A program made the translations under genes and the position numbers. Positions 56,601 through 64,000 of a stretch of DNA of 64,000 nucleotides are shown here, one piece after another. Under the pieces are notes generated by a model, which saw nothing but the letters and a program-made list of their open reading frames with translations, searched no databases and was not told the origin of the DNA. Source of the DNA: Leptotrichia sp. oral taxon 221 (GTDB taxonomy: Bacteria; Fusobacteriota; Fusobacteriia; Fusobacteriales; Leptotrichiaceae); NCBI RefSeq assembly GCF_018128245.1, contig NZ_CP072378.1:1736001-1800000 (forward strand), read 5' to 3'. The stretch's first letter is position 1. Every line of letters starts with the position of its first letter.

Positions 56601-58248
56601 TTATATTGTCAACATATTTATTTTGTATTTTTAAATCTGTTTTTATTCTTCCAGATTGTAAAATATTTTTATTTTTAAACGCCAATTTTAAATTCTCTAT
56701 TTTTGGCTTCAAAGTATATTTCTGTTTTTGGTAAATAACATCAAAATTTTGATTACTTTTTGCGTTAACAACCATCTCCATTAATTTTGGATTTATTCTA
56801 AAATTTCCTGACACTTCTTTTGAATTAAAATTACTTGTTATGATATTTTCACTATTGATTAATGCTGTCCCTGCGATTTCTTTTATACTAAAATCTGATC
56901 CTCTATTTGTCAAAATATAATTTCCTGAACCAATTTTAGTGTTCGTATTATATGTGAATTTCGGAATCACAGCATCAGCTTTAACCTTAAATCCAGAAAT
57001 TGTCTCATCAAAATTAAATTTGGTATTATCTAAAACTACAATTTTTTCTTTTGTATCTAATTTCATTTTAGTTTTCACATTTCTAAAATTATAGTTTGCA
57101 AGTTTAATATTTTCTGAAGAAAAAATACCATTTAATAATGCATTTTTTGTTTTCAAATCAACGTCAATATCAAGATCTGCAGTCACATTTCCAATCGCAT
57201 CAACCTTAAATTCTTTAATAATCTTATAACGATTAATTTCTGAATACGGTAATTTATCCGCCGTTAACTTTATTTTCAATTTTTCTTTTGGTCTATCTTG
57301 ACTTAATTTGAAAGTCACTGGTCGATTTTTTAATTTTGTTTTTGCATCAACTGTATTTTTGTCTTTTGATAAAATTACAGTCGCATCAACATTTTTAATG
57401 TCACCTTCAATATCTTCATACCAAACAGTACCATTAGTTATCTTTAAATTTCCTACTGGAATCGTCTCTTTTTTAGGATTTTTGTTAGATAAAAATAATC
57501 TCCCATCTAAAATCCCTGATTTAGCTTTAATCATATCCAAAGGAACATATTGACCTAATAATTCTGTTATTTTTACATTTTTAAAATCCAGTGTCATTTC
57601 AAAATGTTTCTCTTTTTCATCATTATTTTTTTTCTTATTAAAAATTGACCAAAAATTTTGAACTCTTTTTATTGGATTTCTTAATTTTATACCTAAAACC
57701 TCGTTGCCATTACTTCCTTTCGCTTCTAAAGTAAAACCACGTGATTTTGCAGATTCCAAAAAACCGTTAACTTTATTCAATGTTTTTTCTATTTTTTTTG
57801 CATAACTCACATCCGAATAATTTACAGTAGTATTGTGAATATACAATTTTCCCAATCTACTCGCTCTATCAATAGGATTTTTCTTATTCGAAGGTTTCAT
57901 AATATCAAAAACATTCATATGATTATTTTTTTGTCTCTCAATATTAACAGTCGCATCATAAACATCTATCCTATTCAATCTCGACGGAACTAACAAATTT
58001 ATATTTGCAGTCGTTTTCTTCGAATTAATAAAAACGTTTCCGTGAATATCTCTTACAATCAAATTATCAATCTTTAATTTGTTAAAGCCTTGCAACTCAA
58101 CTTTTTCAAAAGTAACATTTAACCCTGAATTTTTTAAGATATTTGTTAATAAATCACGAAAATTATTTGTAGAAATATACGCTCTTAAAGCAAATAGACA
58201 TAATAAAAGTGGAATAAAAATATATAATCCCCTTCGTACGTACTTCAA
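53641..58248 (-). CDS. tamB: TamB/DUF490-family envelope protein
   Basis: TamB-like proteins span the periplasm as a long beta groove and are linked to outer-membrane assembly and lipid transport. The 1535-residue protein has one N-terminal membrane anchor (GLYIFIPLLLCLFALRAYI), an AsmA-like beginning, a long repetitive beta region, and the conserved C-terminal DUF490 domain (GEIRFISKDGVTLLSDPFV and later SLLAFKTVVGN). It is directly upstream of bamA. No tamA is present, so BamA may be its partner. Confidence 0.92.
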   Translation of the reverse strand: MKYVRRGLYIFIPLLLCLFALRAYISTNNFRDLLTNILKNSGLNVTFEKVELQGFNKLKIDNLIVRDIHGNVFINSKKTTANINLLVPSRLNRIDVYDATVNIERQKNNHMNVFDIMKPSNKKNPIDRASRLGKLYIHNTTVNYSDVSYAKKIEKTLNKVNGFLESAKSRGFTLEAKGSNGNEVLGIKLRNPIKRVQNFWSIFNKKKNNDEKEKHFEMTLDFKNVKITELLGQYVPLDMIKAKSGILDGRLFLSNKNPKKETIPVGNLKITNGTVWYEDIEGDIKNVDATVILSKDKNTVDAKTKLKNRPVTFKLSQDRPKEKLKIKLTADKLPYSEINRYKIIKEFKVDAIGNVTADLDIDVDLKTKNALLNGIFSSENIKLANYNFRNVKTKMKLDTKEKIVVLDNTKFNFDETISGFKVKADAVIPKFTYNTNTKIGSGNYILTNRGSDFSIKEIAGTALINSENIITSNFNSKEVSGNFRINPKLMEMVVNAKSNQNFDVIYQKQKYTLKPKIENLKLAFKNKNILQSGRIKTDLKIQNKYVDNINADVIVHNGNYDINALVTTGGEIFRVAGKTTSDMKHNYTVELKDKNKILDVAKLLKNYKVDIKGLETARLPIKLVKLNIFGDSNKISGDYEISSAYGRFIVEYEELHAKGKIHDLQKMDLDMSAKMKELWVKYQRFKEVSTHLVIKDNVVNIEKLGNDRQLVANGKYNLKTGNMHINSKLNNYVVYNTVKPELNLYINNANLTLNGKMDNLSGKIIVPDSRTTINDKNIGETQIYADIKNSVINLTDVRLRKNNLTGTYNLKTGIADMVLNLDEENVPYLIDVPDLKFGAISKLKLKGDLNKFNLAGFIDLNNVNYKGYNIPGVKTIIEYADGNIDKLLNYGTLDIKDFRFIGDNQETLFQTNTKVDLANTHFNYKLENQKFALDSVEDLKNKGYSGDINLNFSLTGKPNNFNAILGIGADDVTLSGFHVKDLVIDASASNKLLNIGQISLEYEDNPLVINGYLQYEPMKYNLHANAENFNLSFLGLDPNIKTAEGILNMDMTLTNAATSGKIDLVNFSYITKDGLTNAQNINAKIDVANNKLQINRLDGGFNGGTFIVDGNMDIPTIPGDFMKTKHLELGKIDIDANLDKLGLRYGNDIDYALTGKVNLTEDFLSGNLKVDSADIRGIPNFGGNEEENLTESQKIQKLKDKTIAEGIIEGVIDKILKQYTVGLDVQMGRNVKVDIPSMSLVKNIKSKVDGGAKIRYENGAIGMDGTFSLRDGKFYLNGNRFKIDSGEIRFISKDGVTLLSDPFVIITASTTVKGEKIEVDVSGNVSSPQMAFSSSSGKTKEEILSLLAFKTVVGNNSNNHDDTSLNHKNNTDDGVVVVGSLVNTALNELIFSSVTGKIGESLGLSNFSISTDVDKSKTGQYRAATTLYVQDNLYKDKLFWNLEVKFPFQVTKDTNGGNSSSLPVGYNAWLNYNFNKSLELKVGGETINQKSTNANMKSGTKGNYYIGVDFSTRGHSLGEILKRMFKKKKLETLKK

Positions 58249-58278
58249 TATAGCCTCCTTTCCAAAACTATTTTATTT

Positions 58279-59088
58279 TTAGAAAGAAATTTTCATCAAT
58301 TCTATTATCCTCTTCAATTCCTCATAATCTGAAAAATCTATTTGTATTTTACCACTTGAATCTAAATTGCCTATTATTTTTACTTGTGTTTCAAAAAATT
58401 CTCTCAATCTATCCTCGATAAATTCTTTTTCAGAATTTTCAGGTTCTATTTTACCACATTTTTCATTATTATTATATTTTTTTTTATTATTTTTTTGTGA
58501 AAGATTTCTTATCATTCTTTCCAATTCTCTTACAGATACTTTCTCATTCTTCACTTTTTGAGCCATTTCTTCAATTTGAGATTCATCTCTAAGCCCCAGA
58601 AGTGTTCTCGAATGTCCAAAAGAAATTTCTCCAGCTCTAACCATTTCCTTCACAGAAAACGGCAATTTCAAAATTCTCAATTTATTAGAAACCGATGACC
58701 TCGTTTTTCCTAGCTTTTCTGCCAATTTCTCTTGATTATACCCATAAACTTCCATCAACATCAAATACGATTCAGCTTCTTCAATCGGATTTAAATTTTC
58801 TCGTTGAATATTCTCTAAAACAGAAAATTCATAACTTTTTGAATCATTTGCCTGTACTTCCAATGCTGAAATCTCACTCATTCCCAATTCCTTACAAGCT
58901 CTGTACCGTCTTTCTCCAGCAATAATCTCATATTTATTACTCTTCAATTTTCTAACAACTATCGGCTGAATCAAACCATTATTTTTTATTGAATTTTTTA
59001 ATTCTTCTAATTTTTCAATATCAAAATTTTTCCTCGGTTGATTTTTATTCCTAACAATTTTATCTATTTTCAAATTTAATAATTTCAT
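58279..59088 (-). CDS. parB: ParB/Noc-family DNA-binding CTPase
   Basis: ParB proteins bind parS sites and slide along DNA as CTP clamps for chromosome segregation. The 269 residues have the N-terminal NQPRKNFD, the CTP-binding GERRYRA and ENIQRENLNPIEEA, a helix-turn-helix (YNQEKLAEKLGKTRSSVSNKL), and a C-terminal dimer region. There is no parA next to it, and no parS-like TGTTTCACGTGAAACA was seen. It lies 30 nt upstream of tamB in an otherwise envelope-related unit. Confidence 0.93.
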   Translation of the reverse strand: MKLLNLKIDKIVRNKNQPRKNFDIEKLEELKNSIKNNGLIQPIVVRKLKSNKYEIIAGERRYRACKELGMSEISALEVQANDSKSYEFSVLENIQRENLNPIEEAESYLMLMEVYGYNQEKLAEKLGKTRSSVSNKLRILKLPFSVKEMVRAGEISFGHSRTLLGLRDESQIEEMAQKVKNEKVSVRELERMIRNLSQKNNKKKYNNNEKCGKIEPENSEKEFIEDRLREFFETQVKIIGNLDSSGKIQIDFSDYEELKRIIELMKISF

Positions 59089-59118
59089 TACTTTCCCTTC
59101 TTTTCAAAATATCTAATT

Positions 59119-59322
59119 TTATAAAAAATAATGTATTAAAAAATATACAAAAAATATAACCAAAGCTATTCCAAATAACTTTTTCGTTATATTAAAAAGA
59201 ATTTTAAATATGAATAATGCTATTACAATTTCAAAAATTACTTTAAAATCTACACTTTCTCCTATTGAACGATAATAAAGTAATCCAATAAAAATTATTA
59301 TAATCCATAATGTTTTCTTCAT
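59119..59322 (-). CDS. Small membrane protein of unknown function
   Basis: This 67-residue protein is almost entirely hydrophobic, with about three membrane spans (about 5-17, 28-44 and 50-66) separated by short charged turns (SIGESVDFK and ITKKLFG). Spacing to rel (25 nt) and parB (30 nt) in the same direction makes it a real member of the unit. A plausible AGGGGGATAAT ribosome site lies before the ATG. I recognize no family. Confidence 0.68.
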   Translation of the reverse strand: MKKTLWIIIIFIGLLYYRSIGESVDFKVIFEIVIALFIFKILFNITKKLFGIALVIFFVYFLIHYFL

Positions 59323-59347
59323 TTTATTATCCCCCTGTTCCCTTTTT

Positions 59348-61501
59348 TCATTTTCTTAAAATATCCGTAACATCTTTCATTGATAATAAGTTGTTTGCAA
59401 GTCTGTCAAAATCATCTCTTTTTCTTATCATAATTCCAAAATGTAGTAGAACATATCTGTTTCCATTTTCTCTTGTTTGGTTTGTGTTTACGTTTACTAA
59501 TTCCATTTTGTATTCGTTTAATATTCGAATTATGTCTAATAAAATTCCGTTTCTTTCGATTGCTTTTACAGTGAAATTATACTGATATTTTGTAGCATTT
59601 GAGTTTATTACTTCTTCATCCCAGTAAACTTCAATTTCACGTCCAGGTTCTCGTTCTACAAGTGTTTGGTAATTTTGACAATCAGAACGATGAATTGCAA
59701 TTCCACGTCCACGTGTTACATATCCTCTTATATCATCTCCTGGCAATGGACTACAACATTTTGCAAAACGATACATCGTATTTTCTGTTCCAGAAATTTT
59801 AATTCCACCATGACTTTTTTCTTTTCGTTTATTTCCTTTTTCTGTTTCTTCTTCCAAAACTTGATTCAAATTTTTCTCTTCTTTTGTCTCAAATTTATTC
59901 AAAAATCCGTCAAGCGACAAATCTCCAACCGCAAATTTGTAATAAAGCAAATCCATTGTAGAAATATTAAATTTCTTCATATAAAGGAATACTCTTTCAT
60001 CCTCTTCCAAATCCTTCAATTTAATACCTAATTTATCGAACTCTCTTTCAAGTAATTGTTCACCTTCTTTAATTTTTTGCTCAAATTCCTTATCTTTAAA
60101 CCATTTTCTGATTTTAGTTTTTGAACTGTGGTTATTTACCATATTAATCCAGTCTTTTCCAGGTCCTTTGGCATTTTTAGAAGTCATTATTTCAACTTTA
60201 TCTCCGTTTTCCAAAACTTGGTCAAGCTGAACAATTCTATCATTTACCTTCGCACCAATTGTTCTATATCCAATTTGTGTATGTACTTGAAACGCAAAAT
60301 CCAAAGCCGTTGAATTAATTGGCAATTCCAATACATCTTCTTTTGGTGTAAAAATAAAAATCGTTTGATTTAATACTGCTTGTGCATAATTTTTTGGATT
60401 GTCCGCATTTGTTTGAATCATTTGTTTTACAGCTGCATAATATTGTTCATTTTTATCTTTTGTTTTTTTCTCTTTGTATTTCCAGTGTGCTGCAATCCCT
60501 TCTTCTGCAATTCTATGCATTTGAGCTGTTCTTATTTGGATTTCTACATTTTGATCGTTAGGCCCTTTAACTGTTGTGTGAATCGATTGATATCCATTTA
60601 TTTTCGGAACAGCGATATAATCCTTAAATCTACCTGAGACAGGAATATACAAATTATGAATAATTCCTAAAACGTTGTAGCACTCTTCTTCCTTGTCAAC
60701 AATTATCCGAATCGCAATCAAATCATTTAAATCAGCAAATTTCTTTTCTTTCTCATACATTTTCTTGTAAATACTATACAAATGTTTTGGTCTTCCAGTA
60801 ACTTCCCCTTTTAACTTATGTTTTTTCAACTCAGCAGTAATTTCCTCAATAACTCGGCTTGTGTACTCTTCCCGCTCTTTTCTCTTCGTATTTACCAATT
60901 CCCTAACTTCCTGATATTTTTCTGGCTCCAAATATCTGAAACTGATATCCTCAAGTTCCCATTTTATCTTTGCCATTCCAATTCTATGAGCAATCGGCGC
61001 ATAAATTTCTATCGTTTCCTTCGATTTCTCAATTTGCTTTTCAGGTTTCATATATTTCAAAGTCCGCATATTATGCAGTCTATCCGCCAATTTTATAATT
61101 ACAACCCGAATATCATCAGCCATTGCAACGACCATTTTTCTAATGTTCTCAATTCTCTTACTATCAGTTCTTGGCAAATTTCTTAATTTCGTAACTCCAT
61201 CAACCAATTTTCTTACATCAATACCAAAAATATACTCAATATCAGGCAATGTAATCAACGTATCTTCAACAACATCATGCAAAATCCCAGCAATAATCGT
61301 ATCAGTATCCATTTTCATATCAACCAGTATTTTCGCTACCTCAATTGGATGTAAAATATAGTCTTCTCCACTTTTCCGCTTTTGCCCAATATGAGATTCA
61401 TTCGCCAAAATAAATGCTTGTGAAATCCTTTCAATATCAACATCTAAATTATTTTCTTTTATTCTATCAATTAATTGTTGTAACAATTTTTCTTCAGTCA
61501 T
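59348..61501 (-). CDS. rel: Bifunctional (p)ppGpp synthetase/hydrolase
   Basis: Rel makes and degrades the stringent-response alarmone. The 717 residues contain an intact HD hydrolase (H51, H75/D76 in GILHDVVED and D140 in LADRLHN), the synthetase domain with RFKDYIAVPKINGYQSIH (the RFKD motif fits bifunctional Rel), a TGS domain (IFIFTPKEDVLELPINST), and a C-terminal zinc-finger and ACT region (CCSPLPGDDIRGY and onward). GGAGG precedes the ATG. It is the first gene of the parB-tamB-bamA series. Confidence 0.95.
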   Translation of the reverse strand: MTEEKLLQQLIDRIKENNLDVDIERISQAFILANESHIGQKRKSGEDYILHPIEVAKILVDMKMDTDTIIAGILHDVVEDTLITLPDIEYIFGIDVRKLVDGVTKLRNLPRTDSKRIENIRKMVVAMADDIRVVIIKLADRLHNMRTLKYMKPEKQIEKSKETIEIYAPIAHRIGMAKIKWELEDISFRYLEPEKYQEVRELVNTKRKEREEYTSRVIEEITAELKKHKLKGEVTGRPKHLYSIYKKMYEKEKKFADLNDLIAIRIIVDKEEECYNVLGIIHNLYIPVSGRFKDYIAVPKINGYQSIHTTVKGPNDQNVEIQIRTAQMHRIAEEGIAAHWKYKEKKTKDKNEQYYAAVKQMIQTNADNPKNYAQAVLNQTIFIFTPKEDVLELPINSTALDFAFQVHTQIGYRTIGAKVNDRIVQLDQVLENGDKVEIMTSKNAKGPGKDWINMVNNHSSKTKIRKWFKDKEFEQKIKEGEQLLEREFDKLGIKLKDLEEDERVFLYMKKFNISTMDLLYYKFAVGDLSLDGFLNKFETKEEKNLNQVLEEETEKGNKRKEKSHGGIKISGTENTMYRFAKCCSPLPGDDIRGYVTRGRGIAIHRSDCQNYQTLVEREPGREIEVYWDEEVINSNATKYQYNFTVKAIERNGILLDIIRILNEYKMELVNVNTNQTRENGNRYVLLHFGIMIRKRDDFDRLANNLLSMKDVTDILRK

Positions 61502-61621
61502 AATTTACCTCCAGCAATTTTATTAAGGATATTTCTCAAATCAAAAATATTATTTTTATTGATAAATATATTCTATATTTTATAAAATTTTTTCATTATT
61601 GAAATAACCTAATATAGTCTC

Positions 61622-61663
61622 AAAAAAGGGAATTTAAAATAAGAATCTCTTATTAAAAATCCC
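61622..61663 (-). terminator. Terminator of the corC-NUDIX-apt unit
   Basis: On the minus strand two nested arms pair: GGGATTTTTAATAAGA with TCTTATTTTAAATTCCC (61628-61663), with an internal mismatch, and a T run follows (61622-61627). It separates apt from rel. Confidence 0.7.
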
Positions 61664-61672
61664 CTGTTCCTT

Positions 61673-62203
61673 CTAATATTTTAATTGCGAATAAACTTTA
61701 TTTCCGTGTAACAATTCTCTTCCTTTTAAATCTTCTAATTCAATCATAAATGCCAATTCGTGTATTTCAGCACCTAAATCTTCAATTAATTTTACCATTG
61801 CTGCTGCTGTTCCTCCTGTCGCTAACAAATCATCTACGATTAAAACTTTCGATCCCTTTTCGATAGCGTCTTTGTGAACTTCGATACTATTTTTTCCATA
61901 TTCCAATTCATATTCCTCTTTTACAGTTTCAGCCGGTAATTTACCAGGTTTTCTAGCTGGAACAAATCCCGCACCAATGTTATACGCAATCGCCGCTCCA
62001 AAAATAAATCCTCTCGCATCTGCACCTAAAACATAGTCAATCCCTTGATCTTTATATCTTTCTGTAAAATCTTTTATAACAATCTGCAATCCTTTTTTAT
62101 CTTTTAAAACAGTCGTTATATCTCTAAAAATAACTCCTTTCTCTGGAAAATCCTCTATTGTTCTTAATAATTTTGATACTTCTTGTACTTCTTGAGTAGT
62201 CAT
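61673..62203 (-). CDS. apt: Adenine phosphoribosyltransferase
   Basis: Apt converts adenine and PRPP to AMP. The 176 residues have the type I PRTase motif VLIVDDLLATGGTAAA and the base-binding GADARGFIFGAA and ARKPGKLP. It sits after the NUDIX gene with a short gap. Together with Ade it gives two competing routes for adenine. Confidence 0.96.
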   Translation of the reverse strand: MTTQEVQEVSKLLRTIEDFPEKGVIFRDITTVLKDKKGLQIVIKDFTERYKDQGIDYVLGADARGFIFGAAIAYNIGAGFVPARKPGKLPAETVKEEYELEYGKNSIEVHKDAIEKGSKVLIVDDLLATGGTAAAMVKLIEDLGAEIHELAFMIELEDLKGRELLHGNKVYSQLKY

Positions 62204-62217
62204 TTATCCTCCTAATT

Positions 62218-62670
62218 TTATTTATCCCACAATAATCCCAAATACGGAATTACTGGTTCATTATTTAATAATTTTATTAATTGACCTTTTATATTCGGAT
62301 ATAATTGAATATTTTCAATTTCATCTTTTTCAACAAATTTCAAATCTGTCAAAACTGCTTCGTCCCCTAGATGTAATTCACTTTTAGTATTTTCTGCTCT
62401 TTTTATTTTGAAATATAAATTTATAACATGTCTATTTTTATCAGGTGCTATTGTTTCTGACAAAAATAGAAAACTTTCCACTTCTATATCCAAATTTGTC
62501 TCTTCCTTGTACTCCCTAATCAATGCTTCTGAAGTACTTTCTCCCCAGTCTACACCTCCACCAGGTACTAACCAGTATTTTTTATCCTCTTTGTGATGCT
62601 GTATCAAAAGTATCTTTCCATTTTCAATCAATACTCCTGCCACTCTCACTCTAGGCCTAATCTCTTCCAT
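62218..62670 (-). CDS. NUDIX hydrolase
   Basis: NUDIX enzymes cleave nucleoside diphosphates linked to another moiety. The 150-residue protein carries the box GGGVDWGES followed by REYKEE (G38 to E57), where Asn replaces the usual Gly near the end of the box. The substrate is unknown. Its start overlaps the end of the upstream corC-like gene by 14 bases. Confidence 0.9.
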   Translation of the reverse strand: MEEIRPRVRVAGVLIENGKILLIQHHKEDKKYWLVPGGGVDWGESTSEALIREYKEETNLDIEVESFLFLSETIAPDKNRHVINLYFKIKRAENTKSELHLGDEAVLTDLKFVEKDEIENIQLYPNIKGQLIKLLNNEPVIPYLGLLWDK

Positions 62671-63958
62671 CTTCGTTCTCCTCGTTATCTTTTCCAGTGA
62701 TTACTATTCTAATTTTCTCAACTCTCATGTTATCGACTTCCATAACTTTCAAAATATATCCTTCTCCTGTTATATGGTCAGAAATTTCAGCGACTTTTCC
62801 TAATTTATCTTGAAAATATCCAGAAATCGTATCATACTCTTCTGAAAGCGGTATATTTACTGATAATTCCGAATTAATTTCCTCAATCAAAGTATCACCT
62901 TTCAAATCATAAATTTTATCTGTCACCTGTTGAATATTCTCTTCTTCCTGGTCAAATTCATCACGAATTTCTCCAACAATTTCTTCCAAAAGGTCTTCAA
63001 TCGTAACAATTCCCAATGTTCCACCATATTCATCAATTATTACAGCCATGTGAGATTGTTTCTCTCTAAATTCCTCTAGCAATTCAAGCAACGTTTTTGT
63101 CGCAGGAACAAAATAGACATCTTTCATCAAATCTTTCATTTTTAAATGTAGTTTTTGATCTTTTATATATTCCAATAAATCCTTTATATGAACAATTCCT
63201 ACAATCTTATCAATCGTTTCACTGTAAATTGGTATTCTTGAAAATTCTTGTTCAAATATCTCATCTATTACTTCGCCAAGCTCTTTTTCAGCCTCTATAG
63301 CAAATATATCTCTTCTTGGTGTTAAGATTTCTTTTACTGCTGTGTCAGAAAACTCAAAAATGCTATGTAACATTTCCTCTTCGCCTTCTTCAATTGCTCC
63401 ACTTTCAGTACCTTCTTTAATATAAGTAATTATATCGTCTTCCGTTATCTTAAATATTTGAGAACTAGTATTTATTTTAAATACTTTCATCATTCCTTTT
63501 GAAATTTGAATAAAAATTAATATTAATGGTCTCAATATTATTCTTAGAGTATTCAACGGAACTATTGTAAATTTCGAAATACTATAAACCTTACTTTTGG
63601 CTATTGCTCTCGAAAATAACTCAACAAATAAAACTACTACTGTACAAATCAATGCAAACGCAATTGAATAGTATATATTTTTTGACATATTCAATTCATA
63701 TATTTTATAAATATCCTTCGAAATTCTTAACATTGTTCCAATTAAAAGCAAATACGCTATCGTTTTACAAAGCAAGAGTGTCGTCAAAAGCTCATTTGGA
63801 TTTTTTAGCCAAATATTTAATAATTCTTCTGTATCTTTTTGACTTTTTGAAGTTTCATTTCCTTTCATATGAATTTTTTTTAACGAACTTAATGCTGTTT
63901 CAGCTGCTACTAAAAATGCTGATAAAAATAGCATAACAACTAATAAGATGATTTCCAT
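62657..63958 (-). CDS. CorC/HlyC (CNNM) family membrane protein with CBS domains
   Basis: This family includes Mg/Co efflux factors and was earlier annotated as hemolysin-like. The 433-residue protein has an N-terminal CNNM (DUF21) membrane domain of about four spans, two CBS domains (VKEILTPRRDIFAIE and YGGTLGIVTIEDLLEEIVGEI regions), and a C-terminal CorC_HlyC domain ending GYILKVMEVDNMRVEKIRIVI. The ATG at 63958 has AAGAGG six bases upstream and begins the first membrane helix; a TTG at 63979 remains possible. The transported ion is not defined by sequence. Confidence 0.9.
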   Translation of the reverse strand: MEIILLVVMLFLSAFLVAAETALSSLKKIHMKGNETSKSQKDTEELLNIWLKNPNELLTTLLLCKTIAYLLLIGTMLRISKDIYKIYELNMSKNIYYSIAFALICTVVVLFVELFSRAIAKSKVYSISKFTIVPLNTLRIILRPLILIFIQISKGMMKVFKINTSSQIFKITEDDIITYIKEGTESGAIEEGEEEMLHSIFEFSDTAVKEILTPRRDIFAIEAEKELGEVIDEIFEQEFSRIPIYSETIDKIVGIVHIKDLLEYIKDQKLHLKMKDLMKDVYFVPATKTLLELLEEFREKQSHMAVIIDEYGGTLGIVTIEDLLEEIVGEIRDEFDQEEENIQQVTDKIYDLKGDTLIEEINSELSVNIPLSEEYDTISGYFQDKLGKVAEISDHITGEGYILKVMEVDNMRVEKIRIVITGKDNEENEDGRD

Positions 63959-64000
63959 CCAAATCCTCTTTTCTTCCAACTCACAAATCTCCTTCCTTCA

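Noticed and set aside
58279-59088. parS sites near parB
   Set aside because: No sequence close to TGTTTCACGTGAAACA was found by eye in this unit.

Overview
The window is a very AT-rich chromosomal segment from a diderm (LPS-type) anaerobe. It most likely belongs to the Fusobacteriota, family Leptotrichiaceae, and resembles Leptotrichia. The grounds are the giant autotransporter with a fusobacterial-type N-terminal extension, a BamA/TamB/LpxD envelope set beside Firmicute-like housekeeping genes (ylxM-ffh, Rel, LuxS), an anaerobic sulfite reductase and the anaerobic (cobalt-early) cobalamin route. The genus is an inference; no rRNA or tRNA gene was seen. Almost everything reads on the minus strand. 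Only asrABC is on the plus strand.

Left to right: (1) 1-545, a DtxR-type metal regulator cut by the window edge, with a strong promoter and overlapping DtxR-like operator dyads. (2) 880-8611, one cobalamin/cobalt transcription unit, read leftward as promoter, cobalamin riboswitch, intrinsic terminator, cbiM-N-Q-O, cbiA, cbiC, cbiD, cbiE, cbiT, terminator. The ECF transporter supplies cobalt to part of the corrin pathway; cbiL/F/G/H/J/K are not in this window. (3) 8708-9024, an unexplained structured locus with its own strong promoter and terminator. (4) 9044-15546, a 2079-residue autotransporter. (5) 15602-20844, three near-identical AAA-ATPase/PD-(D/E)XK genes repeated with an exact 1743-bp period, identical except for one hypervariable block. 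They sit directly behind ylxM-ffh and probably share its promoter. (6) 22597-28403, ade, tgt, rsmG and mnmG (nucleobase salvage, tRNA and rRNA modification). (7) 28397-39647, an oligopeptide ABC system oppBCDF with four different substrate-binding lipoproteins, some with their own promoters and terminators. (8) 39825-43054, asrABC sulfite reductase. (9) 43075-51417, an ABC-2 type exporter, TatD, a family of small secreted proteins, LuxS, Ddl, Hsp33 and LpxD. (10) 51521-63958, an envelope and growth-control cluster: BamA, TamB, ParB, a small membrane protein, Rel, Apt, a NUDIX hydrolase and a CorC/HlyC-type membrane protein.

The most unusual parts are the tandem ATPase/nuclease array with its confined variable segment, the structured element at 8708-8990, and a recurring promoter form in which GG directly precedes the -10 box (GGTATAAT or GGTATACT). 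The ylxM promoter is also unusual, because its predicted start of transcription lies almost on the start codon.
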